This document shows positions 1 through 6,842 of a stretch of DNA of 10,968 bases, piece by piece. Made by a program: the position numbers and the translations under genes. Every line of letters begins with the position of its first letter. Within the stretch, counting starts at the first letter, position 1. This DNA is from Methylococcaceae bacterium. Lineage in GTDB: Bacteria; Pseudomonadota; Gammaproteobacteria; Methylococcales; Methylococcaceae. A model generated the notes under the pieces. The model did no database searches and was not told where the DNA came from. It saw only the letters and a list, made by a program, of their open reading frames with translations. Location: contig JAJRDJ010000339.1 of the NCBI GenBank assembly GCA_028678445.1, forward strand, positions 1 through 10,968, written 5' to 3'.

Positions 1-192
1 AAGGCGCTAACCCTCGCAGCAGAGGCCGGTTGTGTCAACAGAACCTAGCTGCTCCGTCAGCAGGAGAGTCGTTAGAGCAGCGTCTCTTGGAAAGGGTGGG
101 AAGGACAAGAAAGAGAACAAACGTGTTTGATCCCTTTCCTGCCCGCAGGGGAGCCATCATCTATCGCGAGTGCAGGGCAAGGCGGGAGGTCA
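1..192. other. Left flank, no gene recognised
   Basis: I see no credible gene on either strand here. The open frames that cross it have no family signature, and the codon pattern is unlike that of the operon genes. A 5-bp hairpin (CTGCT at 49-53, AGCAG at 59-63) lacks a T-run and is too small to interpret. The stretch lies next to a decayed transposase gene, so it is probably more degraded accessory DNA or the original intergenic flank. That is inference from position only. Confidence 0.5.
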
Positions 193-219
193 GTAGACCC
201 CGAGAAGTGAGGGGTTCAC
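193..219. repeat. Possible REP-like palindrome next to the RAYT pseudogene
   Basis: GTAGACCCC (193-201) can pair with GGGGTTCAC (211-219) across a 9-base loop. The inner five pairs (ACCCC/GGGGT) are perfect and the outer part has one mismatch and one G-T wobble. The element starts with GTAG, the tetranucleotide that precedes REP hairpins recognised by RAYT proteins in enterobacteria and pseudomonads. It sits exactly at the 3' end of the RAYT pseudogene, whose TGA stop (218-216, minus strand) lies in the hairpin arm. Only one copy is visible in the window, so its repeat nature is unproven. It could be a chance palindrome. Confidence 0.35.
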
Positions 220-1020
220 GGGTACGAATTCGTAGTGCCTGGAGCGCCGGATTCCGCGATGCTGCATCCGGGCTCGGCTGCTCCAATTTCTTTCAGGCGG
301 CTACCCACGATCTTTCCCACCGTGGTGAAGTGCAACCCGAAGAAACCGCCAATTTCTGGCAGGAATACTTGCTTGTGCGGGATGCTGCAACCATGGCTTG
401 GTCGCGTTCAGCAAGTTGACCGGCCATAAGTTCTTCTCTAGAGGGTGCCGGGGCTCTTCGTTGACGCTTCGGGATACTGACTTCCCTGGACCAGGCTTCG
501 AGGTATGTCTGCATCCGTCGCACGAATCTCATCGCACTCATAAATTTGGCCTTGCAGATGTTCCCAGGGAGTCGCGGCACCTATGCTTTCGGCTACGAAC
601 TGCGCGTAGCGCGCCCTGGCCTCCACGATCCGATCACTGAACTGCGTCAATAGGGCGTCGGTTTCCAGCCATGAGGGCGAGTCCGCTATTCCGAGTCATG
701 GCGCGAAAACTGCTCTACGGCCATTCGGCCGGCTCATGAACCATGCCCACCTGGACCGGGTTGACTACCACATGCCTGGTCAACTGCAGCAGGCAGGAGT
801 CCTTAACCACCAGAACTCCCTTGAACCGGCCCTGAAACAAATGGCCGCTCCGCCGTTGCCGTCGATTCGACACCTGGGTGAACACCCCGTTGAGTTGCCG
901 CATGTCTCTGGACAGATTGCCGTCAGGGGTCTCGATCAGCAGAGGGTAATGATTGGTCATCAGGCAATAGCCATGACACAGCCTGTTTATCAGCTCTATC
1001 GTTTCGCTGCCAGTTGGCCG
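216..1020 (-). pseudogene. REP-associated tyrosine transposase (RAYT, Y1/HUH family), decayed
   Basis: Family members nick single-stranded DNA at REP palindromes with an HUH site and a catalytic tyrosine. Read on the minus strand, the remnant begins near 1005-1020 with a piece resembling the usual CHAYCLM-NHYHLL core, then a block with ETPDGNLSRDMRQLNG and GHLFQGRFK, then the NPV..GMV segment. After a TAG at 717-715, which replaces the second Trp of the EWPWSS motif, homology continues in shifted frames: WLETDALLTQFSDR (from 671), a PWEHLQGQIY block, then QRRAPAPSREEL. It ends with a helix-turn-helix-like tail (FFGLHFTTVGKIV) stopping at 218-216. Frames change near 690, 530 and 357. The first 50 or so residues are missing. 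The HUH motif reads HYP (951-943) and the expected RY of RYVVLNP reads RH (His codon 774-772), so the protein would be inactive even if the frames were repaired. Family assignment is from remembered signatures, with good agreement along the length. Confidence 0.88.
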
Positions 1021-1078
1021 ACTCGCTGCTGCCGCTGGCGTGCCATAAGGCGCCGTTCCCGCCGCGTGGCTGGCGGCA

Positions 1079-1428
1079 CACCCCCGAGCCGCGCAACAGC
1101 CCGGCCCCCGTCAAGGTCGTCAGCCAGTGGGCGTCACCCGCGTCCTTCTTGCGGCCTGGCACAGGCCTGACGTGTCGCGCATTGACCACCGCTTCCCGTG
1201 TCGCGGACGGGCACTTCCAGTTGATGCTGGTGCTTTCCATCACGATGGCGTCAAGCTTGAGCGAGGCAACCCAATGCGCTAGTGCCCGACGATCCCATTT
1301 GAAAGCACCGGACTGCCGCCCTCGATGCGCGTAGTGCCATCAGGCTCCTCGATCAACGCGCAGTCGGTTATTTGCGTCTGATGGACGTCGAGATCGATGA
1401 CGCGTTTGTACCGTGCTACCAGTTACAT
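1079..1428 (-). pseudogene. IS110-family DEDD transposase, N-terminal fragment
   Basis: IS110 transposases are RuvC-like DEDD enzymes guided by a bridge RNA. On the minus strand an AGGAG (1437-1433) precedes ATG at 1428-1426, but the next codon is TAA (1425-1423). The frame then continues VARYKRVIDLDVHQTQITD, which matches the family's first catalytic Asp motif (IDVHK). Around 1310-1320 the frame shifts, and AHWVASLKLDAIVMESTSI carries the MESTG-like Glu motif. VVNARHVRPVPGRKKDAGDA follows with the third and fourth acidic positions, then AGLLRGS. Roughly ten residues between the Glu motif and VVNARHV appear deleted. Homology fades after 1079, and RAYT sequence begins about 60-75 bases further on. 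Everything downstream, including the C-terminal transposase_20-type domain with its serine, is missing. The fragment is clearly dead. Confidence 0.88.
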
Positions 1429-1680
1429 ACCAACTCCTGTCGCTTGACACTCAGGGGCGAATGGTGGCGGATGCCGGAACGAGATGTGCCTGACGGCGAT
1501 AAATCGCCAAGGGCCTGGTTAGCGTGCGCTCTCCAGGGAATCAATCCGGGGTGCGAGTCAGTCCGGTGTGTCACGTTAGCCACCGGGTCGAGCCGCCAAA
1601 AGCATTGGGGGCCTAAACCGCCACCTTCCACTCCCAGCCTCTTTCATGATTCGGGATGGCGGCAACCACCATGATCGTTA
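1429..1680 (-). mobile_element. Probable left-end non-coding region of the IS110 remnant
   Basis: About 250 bases directly upstream of the fragmentary IS110 start codon contain no gene. In IS110-group elements the region 5' of the transposase gene makes up the left end and encodes the bridge RNA. Two perfect stems are visible: CCGGTG (1563-1568) with CACCGG (1581-1586) around a 12-base loop, and GGCGA (1495-1499) with TCGCC (1504-1508) around a 4-base loop. The outer border is unknown; I set it at 1680 only because structure and resemblance fade there. Assignment rests on position and on these stems, not on a sequence match. Confidence 0.45.
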
Positions 1681-2040
1681 GTCAGTTTGGCGCTGCGCTT
1701 ACAGGACGCACCGGCAGCGCAAGCCCGGAAATCAAGAGAGTACAGTAGGGGAAGATCCTACTCTGCCAGCATCGTTTAAACGCGGCCTTTGTCAGCCCCT
1801 GATTGCAGGCGAGGGGACCCGCGATGATCGTTAAGGCAAATGCTGCTTGATTGGGGCGCGGAGTTGGGAGTGGTGAGAGTTCGGGCGATTTGACCGCCAA
1901 TAAGGATGGAATATTGCCCGCTCCCGTCGCAATGTACCCTGTTGCTGACTTATGCAGCTGGAGGCCACGCCTGGTGCGCTTCTGCCTGACGGGTTATGGC
2001 CACCCAAAAGCCCAAATCGATATTTGTCACGAGAGACGCT
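1681..2040. other. Intergenic stretch without recognisable genes
   Basis: Both strands are broken by stops or give low-quality frames with no family signature. Small inverted repeats occur: GCGCTGC (1690-1696) with GCAGCGC (1713-1719), and GTAGG (1745-1749) with CCTAC (1757-1761). A 10-base direct repeat, ATGATCGTTA, is at 1671-1680 and 1824-1833. None comes with a T-run or promoter pattern that would give it a function. It may include more of the IS110 end or old chromosomal spacer. In many gammaproteobacteria secG and a tRNA-Leu gene lie upstream of rimP; neither is visible here. Confidence 0.5.
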
Positions 2041-2044
2041 GAAG

Positions 2045-2074
2045 TTCCAATTTCCTGGGGCATCATGGTATAGT
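2045..2074 (+). promoter_or_regulatory. Candidate promoter of the rimP operon
   Basis: An extended -10 element, TGG followed by TATAGT (2066-2074), agrees with the TGnTATAAT pattern at all but one core position. The sequence at -35 spacing (TTCCAA, 2045-2050, 18-base spacer) matches TTGACA poorly, which is common for extended -10 promoters. It lies about 158 bases before rimP and just before the leader hairpins. Start of transcription is expected near 2080. No experimental evidence is visible. Confidence 0.45.
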
Positions 2075-2137
2075 TGCTGCAGTTAGATCGGCGTTGGTGA
2101 ATTTTGGTTTGAGTCTACCTGTAGTCCGTTTGAAATT

Positions 2138-2157
2138 CGCCCCTCGGGGCGTTTTTT
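2138..2157 (+). terminator. Leader hairpin 1, intrinsic terminator-like
   Basis: CGCCC (2138-2142) pairs with GGGCG (2147-2151) around a CTCG loop and is followed immediately by six T residues (2152-2157). This is a classical rho-independent terminator shape. It could end transcription arriving from upstream, or act as an attenuator for transcripts begun at the 2066-2074 promoter. Confidence 0.75.
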
Positions 2158-2184
2158 GGTTTTATAGGAATAATGAATAAGACG

Positions 2185-2207
2185 ATGGGCCTTGTGCCCA
2201 TTTTTTT
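2185..2207 (+). terminator. Leader hairpin 2, attenuator candidate just before rimP
   Basis: ATGGGC (2185-2190) pairs perfectly with GCCCAT (2196-2201) around a 5-base loop and runs into seven T residues (2201-2207). It ends 24 bases before the rimP start codon. An intrinsic terminator this close to the first gene, without a promoter between it and rimP that I can see, implies conditional read-through. NusA, encoded two genes down, modulates termination, so feedback on this site is plausible but inferred. Confidence 0.75.
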
Positions 2208-2220
2208 ATTGGGGAGTTTG

Positions 2221-2225
2221 AGAGG
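2221..2225 (+). promoter_or_regulatory. rimP ribosome binding site
   Basis: AGAGG lies six bases before ATG at 2232. This spacing favours ATG 2232 over the in-frame TTG at 2229, which would be only three bases away. Confidence 0.6.
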
Positions 2226-2231
2226 TGGTTG

Positions 2232-2684
2232 ATGCGGGCGCGTAATGGGCTGGTTAAGCTGATTGAGCCAGTCGTGCAGGGCATGGGATACGAGCTGGTT
2301 GGCGTGGAATTCGACGGCCACCAGCGCGTTCTCCGTATCTACATCGATGGTCCGGACGGCATTAAGCTGGAAGATTGCTCGAAGGTCAGTTACCAGATCA
2401 GCGGTGTGCTGGATGTGGAAGATCCCATCCGCGGGCGCTACCAGTTGGAGATTTCCTCGCCGGGCATGGATCGCCCGCTGTTTGAGCTGGAACATTTCGA
2501 TCGCTTCAAGGGTGATTGGGTCCGTTTGCAGTTGTCGCGGCCCCTGGAAGGGCGGCGCCGGTTCAAGGCGCGCCTGCAGGGTGTCGAGGGGCAGGATGTC
2601 CTGTTGCTGGAAGATGAGAAGAGCTTCCGTATTCCCTTCGAGCTGATAGAAAAGGCGCGGTTGGCGCCTGAGTTTGATAACTAA
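2232..2684 (+). CDS. rimP: Ribosome maturation factor RimP
   Basis: RimP binds the small subunit and assists late 30S assembly, especially the S12 and central pseudoknot region. The 150-residue product has the usual family length. The N-terminal domain carries GMGYELVGVEF (about 17-27) and LRIYIDG (about 34-40), and the family block SGVLDVEDPI (57-66) with LEISSPGMDRPL (71-82). The C-terminal SH3-like domain spans about 85-150. I chose ATG 2232 because of the AGAGG spacing; TTG 2229 would add a single residue. It is the first gene of the operon, 21 bases before nusA, and sits behind two leader hairpins. Nothing abnormal is visible in the protein. The identification is very secure from motifs and from its place before nusA. 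Confidence 0.97.
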   Translation: MRARNGLVKLIEPVVQGMGYELVGVEFDGHQRVLRIYIDGPDGIKLEDCSKVSYQISGVLDVEDPIRGRYQLEISSPGMDRPLFELEHFDRFKGDWVRLQLSRPLEGRRRFKARLQGVEGQDVLLLEDEKSFRIPFELIEKARLAPEFDN

Positions 2685-2705
2685 CTTTATTGAAAGGATG
2701 ACGCC

Positions 2706-4211
2706 ATGGCGAATAAAGAAATCCTGCTGGTGGTGGATGCGTTTTCCCACGAAAAGGATATGGAGAAAGAGATCGTCTTTGCCGCGATAGAGGACGCGCT
2801 AAGGATTGCGACCGTCAAGAGCCATGAGAACCGCATCGACGCCACTGTAAAGATCGACCGCAAGACCGGGGATTACGAAACCTTCCGGCGCTGGCTGGTG
2901 CTGGAGTCCGAGGCCGCCTCTCAGCAAGAAGCGTTTAATCCCGAATTGGAAATTACACTGGACGAGGCGCTGAAGCGTTTCGGCAACGCCGAGGTGGGTC
3001 ACTACGTGCAGGAACCGATGGACTCGATCGAGTTTGGTCGCATCGAGGCGCAGACCGCCAAGCAGGTCATCGTGCAGCGCGTCCGCGACGCCGAGCGTCG
3101 CAAGGTGGTCGAGGCGTACAAGGATCGGGTCGGGGAACTGGTGACCGGCATCATCAAGCGCGTCGAGCGGGGCAATGTCTTCCTTGATCTGGGTAACAAT
3201 GTCGAGGCTTACATCTCGCGTGAGGAAATGATACCCCGTGAGGCTGTGCGCTCGGGCGATCGCCTGCGCGGTTACCTGAAGGAGGTGCGTCCTGAGATTC
3301 GCGGACCCCAGTTGTTCGTCACGCGCACTTCACCCGATCTGATCGTGGCCTTGTTCCGGCTCGAAGTTCCCGAGGTGAGCGAAGGCATCATCGAAATCGT
3401 CGGTGCTGCCCGCGATCCGGGGGTGCGGGCCAAGATCGCCGTCCGCAGCAATGATCCCCGCCTTGACCCCGTCGGTGCCTGCGTGGGTATGCGTGGCTCA
3501 CGGGTGCAGGCCGTCTCGAACGAACTAGCCGGCGAGCGAGTCGACATCATTCTCTGGAACGAGAACGAGGCCCAGTTCGTTGTGAATGCCATGTCGCCCG
3601 CCGAGATTGTCTCTATCGTCATGGACGAGGATAGGCACTCCATGGATATCGCTGTCTCGGATGAGAATCTCTCCATGGCTATTGGTCGCGGCGGCCAGAA
3701 TGTGCGACTGGCGTCGGAACTGACGGGCTGGACGCTGAATGTGATGAGCGAAACGCAGGCCGAGGAAAAAAGCGAGCAGGAGACGGAAACACTGGTCCTG
3801 GCCTTTGTCGACCAGCTTGATGTGGATGAAAGTGTAGCCGATATTCTGGTGCGGGAAGGCTTTTCGACGGTCGAGGAGCTGGCTTATGTACCGGCCAAGG
3901 AATTGCTAGAAATCGAAGAATTCGATGAGGACATTGTCGAGGAGCTCCGTAATCGTGCACGCGACACCTTGCTGATCAATGCGATCGCTACCGAGGAAAA
4001 ATTGGAATCCACCGAACCCGCTGATGACCTCCTGAGTATCGAGGGCATGGACCGGCAGACGGCTTTCGCACTGGCCGCGAGAGGGGTGACCACAGCCGAG
4101 GATCTCGCTGAGTCGTCGATCGACGAATTGATGGAAGTCGAGGGAATGGACGAGGCAAGGGCCGGGCAGTTGATCATGGTCGCCCGCCGGCCCTGGTTTG
4201 TGGAAAGTTAA
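2706..4211 (+). CDS. nusA: Transcription termination/antitermination factor NusA
   Basis: NusA binds RNA polymerase and nascent RNA, promotes pausing and hairpin termination, and joins NusB/E/G in antitermination. The 501-residue product shows the full architecture. The polymerase-binding N-terminal domain (1-130) begins with KEILLVVDAFSHEK. An S1 domain lies at about 137-200 (ELVTGIIKRVERGNVFLDLG). KH1 contains CVGMRGSRVQAVSNEL (259-274) and KH2 contains AIGRGGQNVRLASELTGW (325-342). Two helix-hairpin-helix acidic repeats (about 365-425 and 440-495) are typical of gammaproteobacterial NusA and interact with the alpha subunit C-terminal domain. AAGGA (2694-2698) stands seven bases before the ATG. 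It lies 21 bases after rimP and 27 before infB. No defects are visible. In E. coli NusA affects expression of its own operon, which fits the upstream hairpins. Confidence 0.98.
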   Translation: MANKEILLVVDAFSHEKDMEKEIVFAAIEDALRIATVKSHENRIDATVKIDRKTGDYETFRRWLVLESEAASQQEAFNPELEITLDEALKRFGNAEVGHYVQEPMDSIEFGRIEAQTAKQVIVQRVRDAERRKVVEAYKDRVGELVTGIIKRVERGNVFLDLGNNVEAYISREEMIPREAVRSGDRLRGYLKEVRPEIRGPQLFVTRTSPDLIVALFRLEVPEVSEGIIEIVGAARDPGVRAKIAVRSNDPRLDPVGACVGMRGSRVQAVSNELAGERVDIILWNENEAQFVVNAMSPAEIVSIVMDEDRHSMDIAVSDENLSMAIGRGGQNVRLASELTGWTLNVMSETQAEEKSEQETETLVLAFVDQLDVDESVADILVREGFSTVEELAYVPAKELLEIEEFDEDIVEELRNRARDTLLINAIATEEKLESTEPADDLLSIEGMDRQTAFALAARGVTTAEDLAESSIDELMEVEGMDEARAGQLIMVARRPWFVES

Positions 4212-4238
4212 CCGAATGCGGATGAGCAGAGGCTTAGT

Positions 4239-6842
4239 ATGAGCGATTTAACAGTACGGCAACTCGCTGAAGTGGTCGGCATCCCGCTAGAGCGGCTGCT
4301 GAATCAATTGAGTGAGGCAGGGCTGGAAAAAAGTGGTGCGGACGAACTGCTCACGGATAGGGAGAAACTAAGGTTCCTCGGTTTCCTGCGGCAAAGCCAT
4401 GGCAAGGTCGAGGGTGAGGATTTAACCAATCCCAAGCGAGTTACGCTGCAGCGGCGCACCGTCAGTGAGCTCAAGCAGGGCAAGGCCGCAGCTGGAAAGG
4501 GCGTCAAGACCATCAGTGTGGAAGTGCGCAAAAAACGGACCTACGTCAAGCGTAGCGAATTGCCAGAAACGAGTGAGCAGCGTCATGCGGTAGAGCAGGC
4601 GCGCCAGGCTCTCGAAGAGCAGCAGCGGCGCGAGGCCGAGATACAGGCCCGGCAGCTGGCGCTTCAGGAGGAGGAACAGCGCAAGGCCGAGGAGCTGGAG
4701 CGTTTGCGCCGCGAGGAAATCGAAAGAGTGGCCGCCGAGCAGCAACGCCAGCTTGACGAGGCCAGGAAGCGGGAAGAGCAAAGACGCCTGGAGGCGGGTG
4801 AACCCGAGCTCGAGGAAGCGGAAATTGAACCGGTTATCCGGTACAAGCCCGAGCCCGTCGCGGTGATAGAGCCGTCGAAAACTGCCGTGACACCCCCTCT
4901 CGAAGCGCGGGCCGGCGCCGAGGAGGATGCGCGTCGCATAAAAAGGAAGGAGCGCGAGAGATCCGTCGAGGGGTTTGGTAACGACAGCCTGCGGTCCAAG
5001 TCCAGGGTCAAGAAGAAACTCAAGACTGGCCGGGCGGCTGTTATGCCAGAATCCCGACATGGCTTTGAAAAACCCACCGGGCCGGTGGTGCGTGAAGTGA
5101 TGATTCCGGAATCCATCTCCGTCGCCGATCTCGCCCAGCGCATGTCGGTCAAGGCGACCGAGGTGATCAAGGCGCTGATGAAAATGGGTGTCATGGCGAC
5201 CATCAATCAAGTACTGGATCAGGACACGGCGACGCTGGTTGTCGAAGAAATGGGCCACACGGTAGTCAGGCAAGTCGAGGATGTTCTGGAAGCTGAAATC
5301 ATCGCGACCCTGGGTCTTGCCGCCCAGGCCGAGCAGACGCCCCGGGCGCCGGTTGTTACGATCATGGGTCACGTCGATCACGGGAAGACCTCACTGCTGG
5401 ACTTCATCCGCAAGAGCCGGGTGGCGGCAGGCGAGGCGGGCGGCATCACCCAGCATATTGGTGCTTACCAAGTCAAAACCAGCCAGGGCAAGGTGACGTT
5501 CTTGGATACGCCGGGCCACGCGGCATTTACCGCCATGCGTGCCCGCGGCGCCCAGGCCACGGACATCGTGGTGCTGGTCGTCGCCGCGGATGACGGCGTT
5601 ATGCCGCAGACCCGCGAGGCGATCGATCATTCCCGCGCGGCGGGGGTGCCGATCGTGGTGGCAGTCAATAAGATCGACAAGCCGGAGGCAGACCCCGAAA
5701 AGGTCAAGCATGAACTGACCAATTTCAATGTCATTCCCGAAGAGTGGGGCGGCGATTGTCAGTTCGTCGAGGTTTCGGCAAAAACCGGACAGGGCATCGA
5801 TGACTTGCTGAACGCCATTCTGCTGCAGGCGGAAGTACTGGAACTCAAGGCAGCGCATTACATACCAGCGACGGGGGTGGTGCTGGAATCCAAACTGGAA
5901 AAGGGCCGCGGCCCGGTAGCCGACATCCTCATTCAGCAGGGACATCTCAAGAAGGGCGACTTCTTGCTCTGCGGTATGGAATTTGGCCGCGTACGCGCCA
6001 TGTTCAACGAAAACGGCAAACCGGTGAAGGAAGCCGGACCCTCTTGTCCCGTAGAGGTTCTGGGTCTTTCCGGCGCCCCGAATGCCGGCGATGAATTCAT
6101 CGTCGTGGCGGACGAGCGCAAGGCCCGCGAAATCGCAACCCAACGCGAGGAGAAACTGCGTTCCAGCAAGCTGGCCGAACAGCAGGCGTTGAAGCTCGAA
6201 AATATTTTCGAGCGCATGGAGACCACCGACGAGAGCGTCGATCTCAATCTGATCATCAAGGCCGATGTCCAGGGCAGTCTCGAAGCGCTGCGCGGTTCGC
6301 TGACCGATCTGTCCACGGACAAGGTGAAGGTCAAGGTCATCGGTGGTGGCGTCGGTGGTATCAATGAATCGGACGCCAATCTGGCGCTGGCCTCGAACGC
6401 CATCATCATCGGCTTCAATGTCAGGGCCGATGCCGGAGCGCGCAAGATGATCGAGGAGCGGGGCATCGACCTGCACTACTACAGCATTATTTACGAGGCC
6501 ATCGACGAGATCAAGAAGTCCCTGAAGGGCATGCTGGAGCCGGAATTCCGCGAGCAAATCGTCGGCAATGCCGAGGTGCGCGATGTATTCCGCCATCCGA
6601 AGTTCGGCGCAATCGCCGGCTGCATGGTCACGGAAGGTTTCGTGAAGCGTAACCTGCCTATCCGGGTGTTGCGCGACAACGTGGTTATTTTTGAAGGCCA
6701 GCTCGATTCGTTGCGCCGTTTCAAGGATGACGCCGCCGAGGTCAAGGCCGGCATGGAGTGCGGTATGGGCGTCAAGAACTATAACGATATCAAGGTTGGT
6801 GATCAGATCGAGGTATTCGAAAAGGTTCAGGTGCCTAGCTGA
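4239..6842 (+). CDS. infB: Translation initiation factor IF-2
   Basis: IF2 is the GTPase that brings fMet-tRNA to the 30S subunit and promotes 50S joining. The 867-residue product starts with one IF2_N module (about 1-52). A long charged Glu/Arg/Gln coiled-coil segment follows (about 108-190), then a basic linker. A second IF2_N module (about 286-340) is preceded by HGFEKPTGPVVREV. The G domain holds G1 GHVDHGKT (377-384), G2 GGITQHI (401-407), G3 DTPGH (423-427), G4 NKID (477-480) and G5 SAK (513-515). Domains II, III and the tRNA-binding C-terminal domain follow; ESDANLALASNAIIIGFNVR (710-729) is the typical third-domain signature. AGAGG (4228-4232) precedes the ATG by six bases. The stop codon shares one base with the rbfA start (TGATG). 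All catalytic elements are intact. An internal GTG at residue 164 could start a short isoform, but this is not shown by the sequence alone. Confidence 0.98.
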   Translation: MSDLTVRQLAEVVGIPLERLLNQLSEAGLEKSGADELLTDREKLRFLGFLRQSHGKVEGEDLTNPKRVTLQRRTVSELKQGKAAAGKGVKTISVEVRKKRTYVKRSELPETSEQRHAVEQARQALEEQQRREAEIQARQLALQEEEQRKAEELERLRREEIERVAAEQQRQLDEARKREEQRRLEAGEPELEEAEIEPVIRYKPEPVAVIEPSKTAVTPPLEARAGAEEDARRIKRKERERSVEGFGNDSLRSKSRVKKKLKTGRAAVMPESRHGFEKPTGPVVREVMIPESISVADLAQRMSVKATEVIKALMKMGVMATINQVLDQDTATLVVEEMGHTVVRQVEDVLEAEIIATLGLAAQAEQTPRAPVVTIMGHVDHGKTSLLDFIRKSRVAAGEAGGITQHIGAYQVKTSQGKVTFLDTPGHAAFTAMRARGAQATDIVVLVVAADDGVMPQTREAIDHSRAAGVPIVVAVNKIDKPEADPEKVKHELTNFNVIPEEWGGDCQFVEVSAKTGQGIDDLLNAILLQAEVLELKAAHYIPATGVVLESKLEKGRGPVADILIQQGHLKKGDFLLCGMEFGRVRAMFNENGKPVKEAGPSCPVEVLGLSGAPNAGDEFIVVADERKAREIATQREEKLRSSKLAEQQALKLENIFERMETTDESVDLNLIIKADVQGSLEALRGSLTDLSTDKVKVKVIGGGVGGINESDANLALASNAIIIGFNVRADAGARKMIEERGIDLHYYSIIYEAIDEIKKSLKGMLEPEFREQIVGNAEVRDVFRHPKFGAIAGCMVTEGFVKRNLPIRVLRDNVVIFEGQLDSLRRFKDDAAEVKAGMECGMGVKNYNDIKVGDQIEVFEKVQVPS

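Noticed and set aside
30..419. Plus-strand open frames over the left region (30-419, 736-1170, 1014-1334, 1372-1674)
   Set aside because: They are complementary to the minus-strand transposase remnants or to non-coding sequence and have no recognisable domains.
1745..1761. GTAGG/CCTAC palindrome considered as a second REP copy
   Set aside because: It begins with GTAG but shares no further sequence with the hairpin at 193-219, and the stem is only five pairs.
1671..1833. 10-base direct repeat ATGATCGTTA at 1671-1680 and 1824-1833, considered as a target-site duplication
   Set aside because: An exact 10-base repeat is not surprising in a stretch of this size, no element is recognisable between the copies, and IS110 elements typically do not create such duplications.
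1..2100. CRISPR array, tRNA or rRNA gene in the left region
   Set aside because: No regularly spaced repeats and no cloverleaf or rRNA-like sequence could be found by eye.
4422..5381. Long open frame antisense to infB; similar long antisense frames at 5391-6596 (infB) and 8528-9562 (pnp), and 2115-2750 (rimP)
   Set aside because: They lie fully opposite intact, conserved genes with biased codon use, which often leaves the complementary frame open. None shows a family motif, and no ribosome site or promoter supports them.
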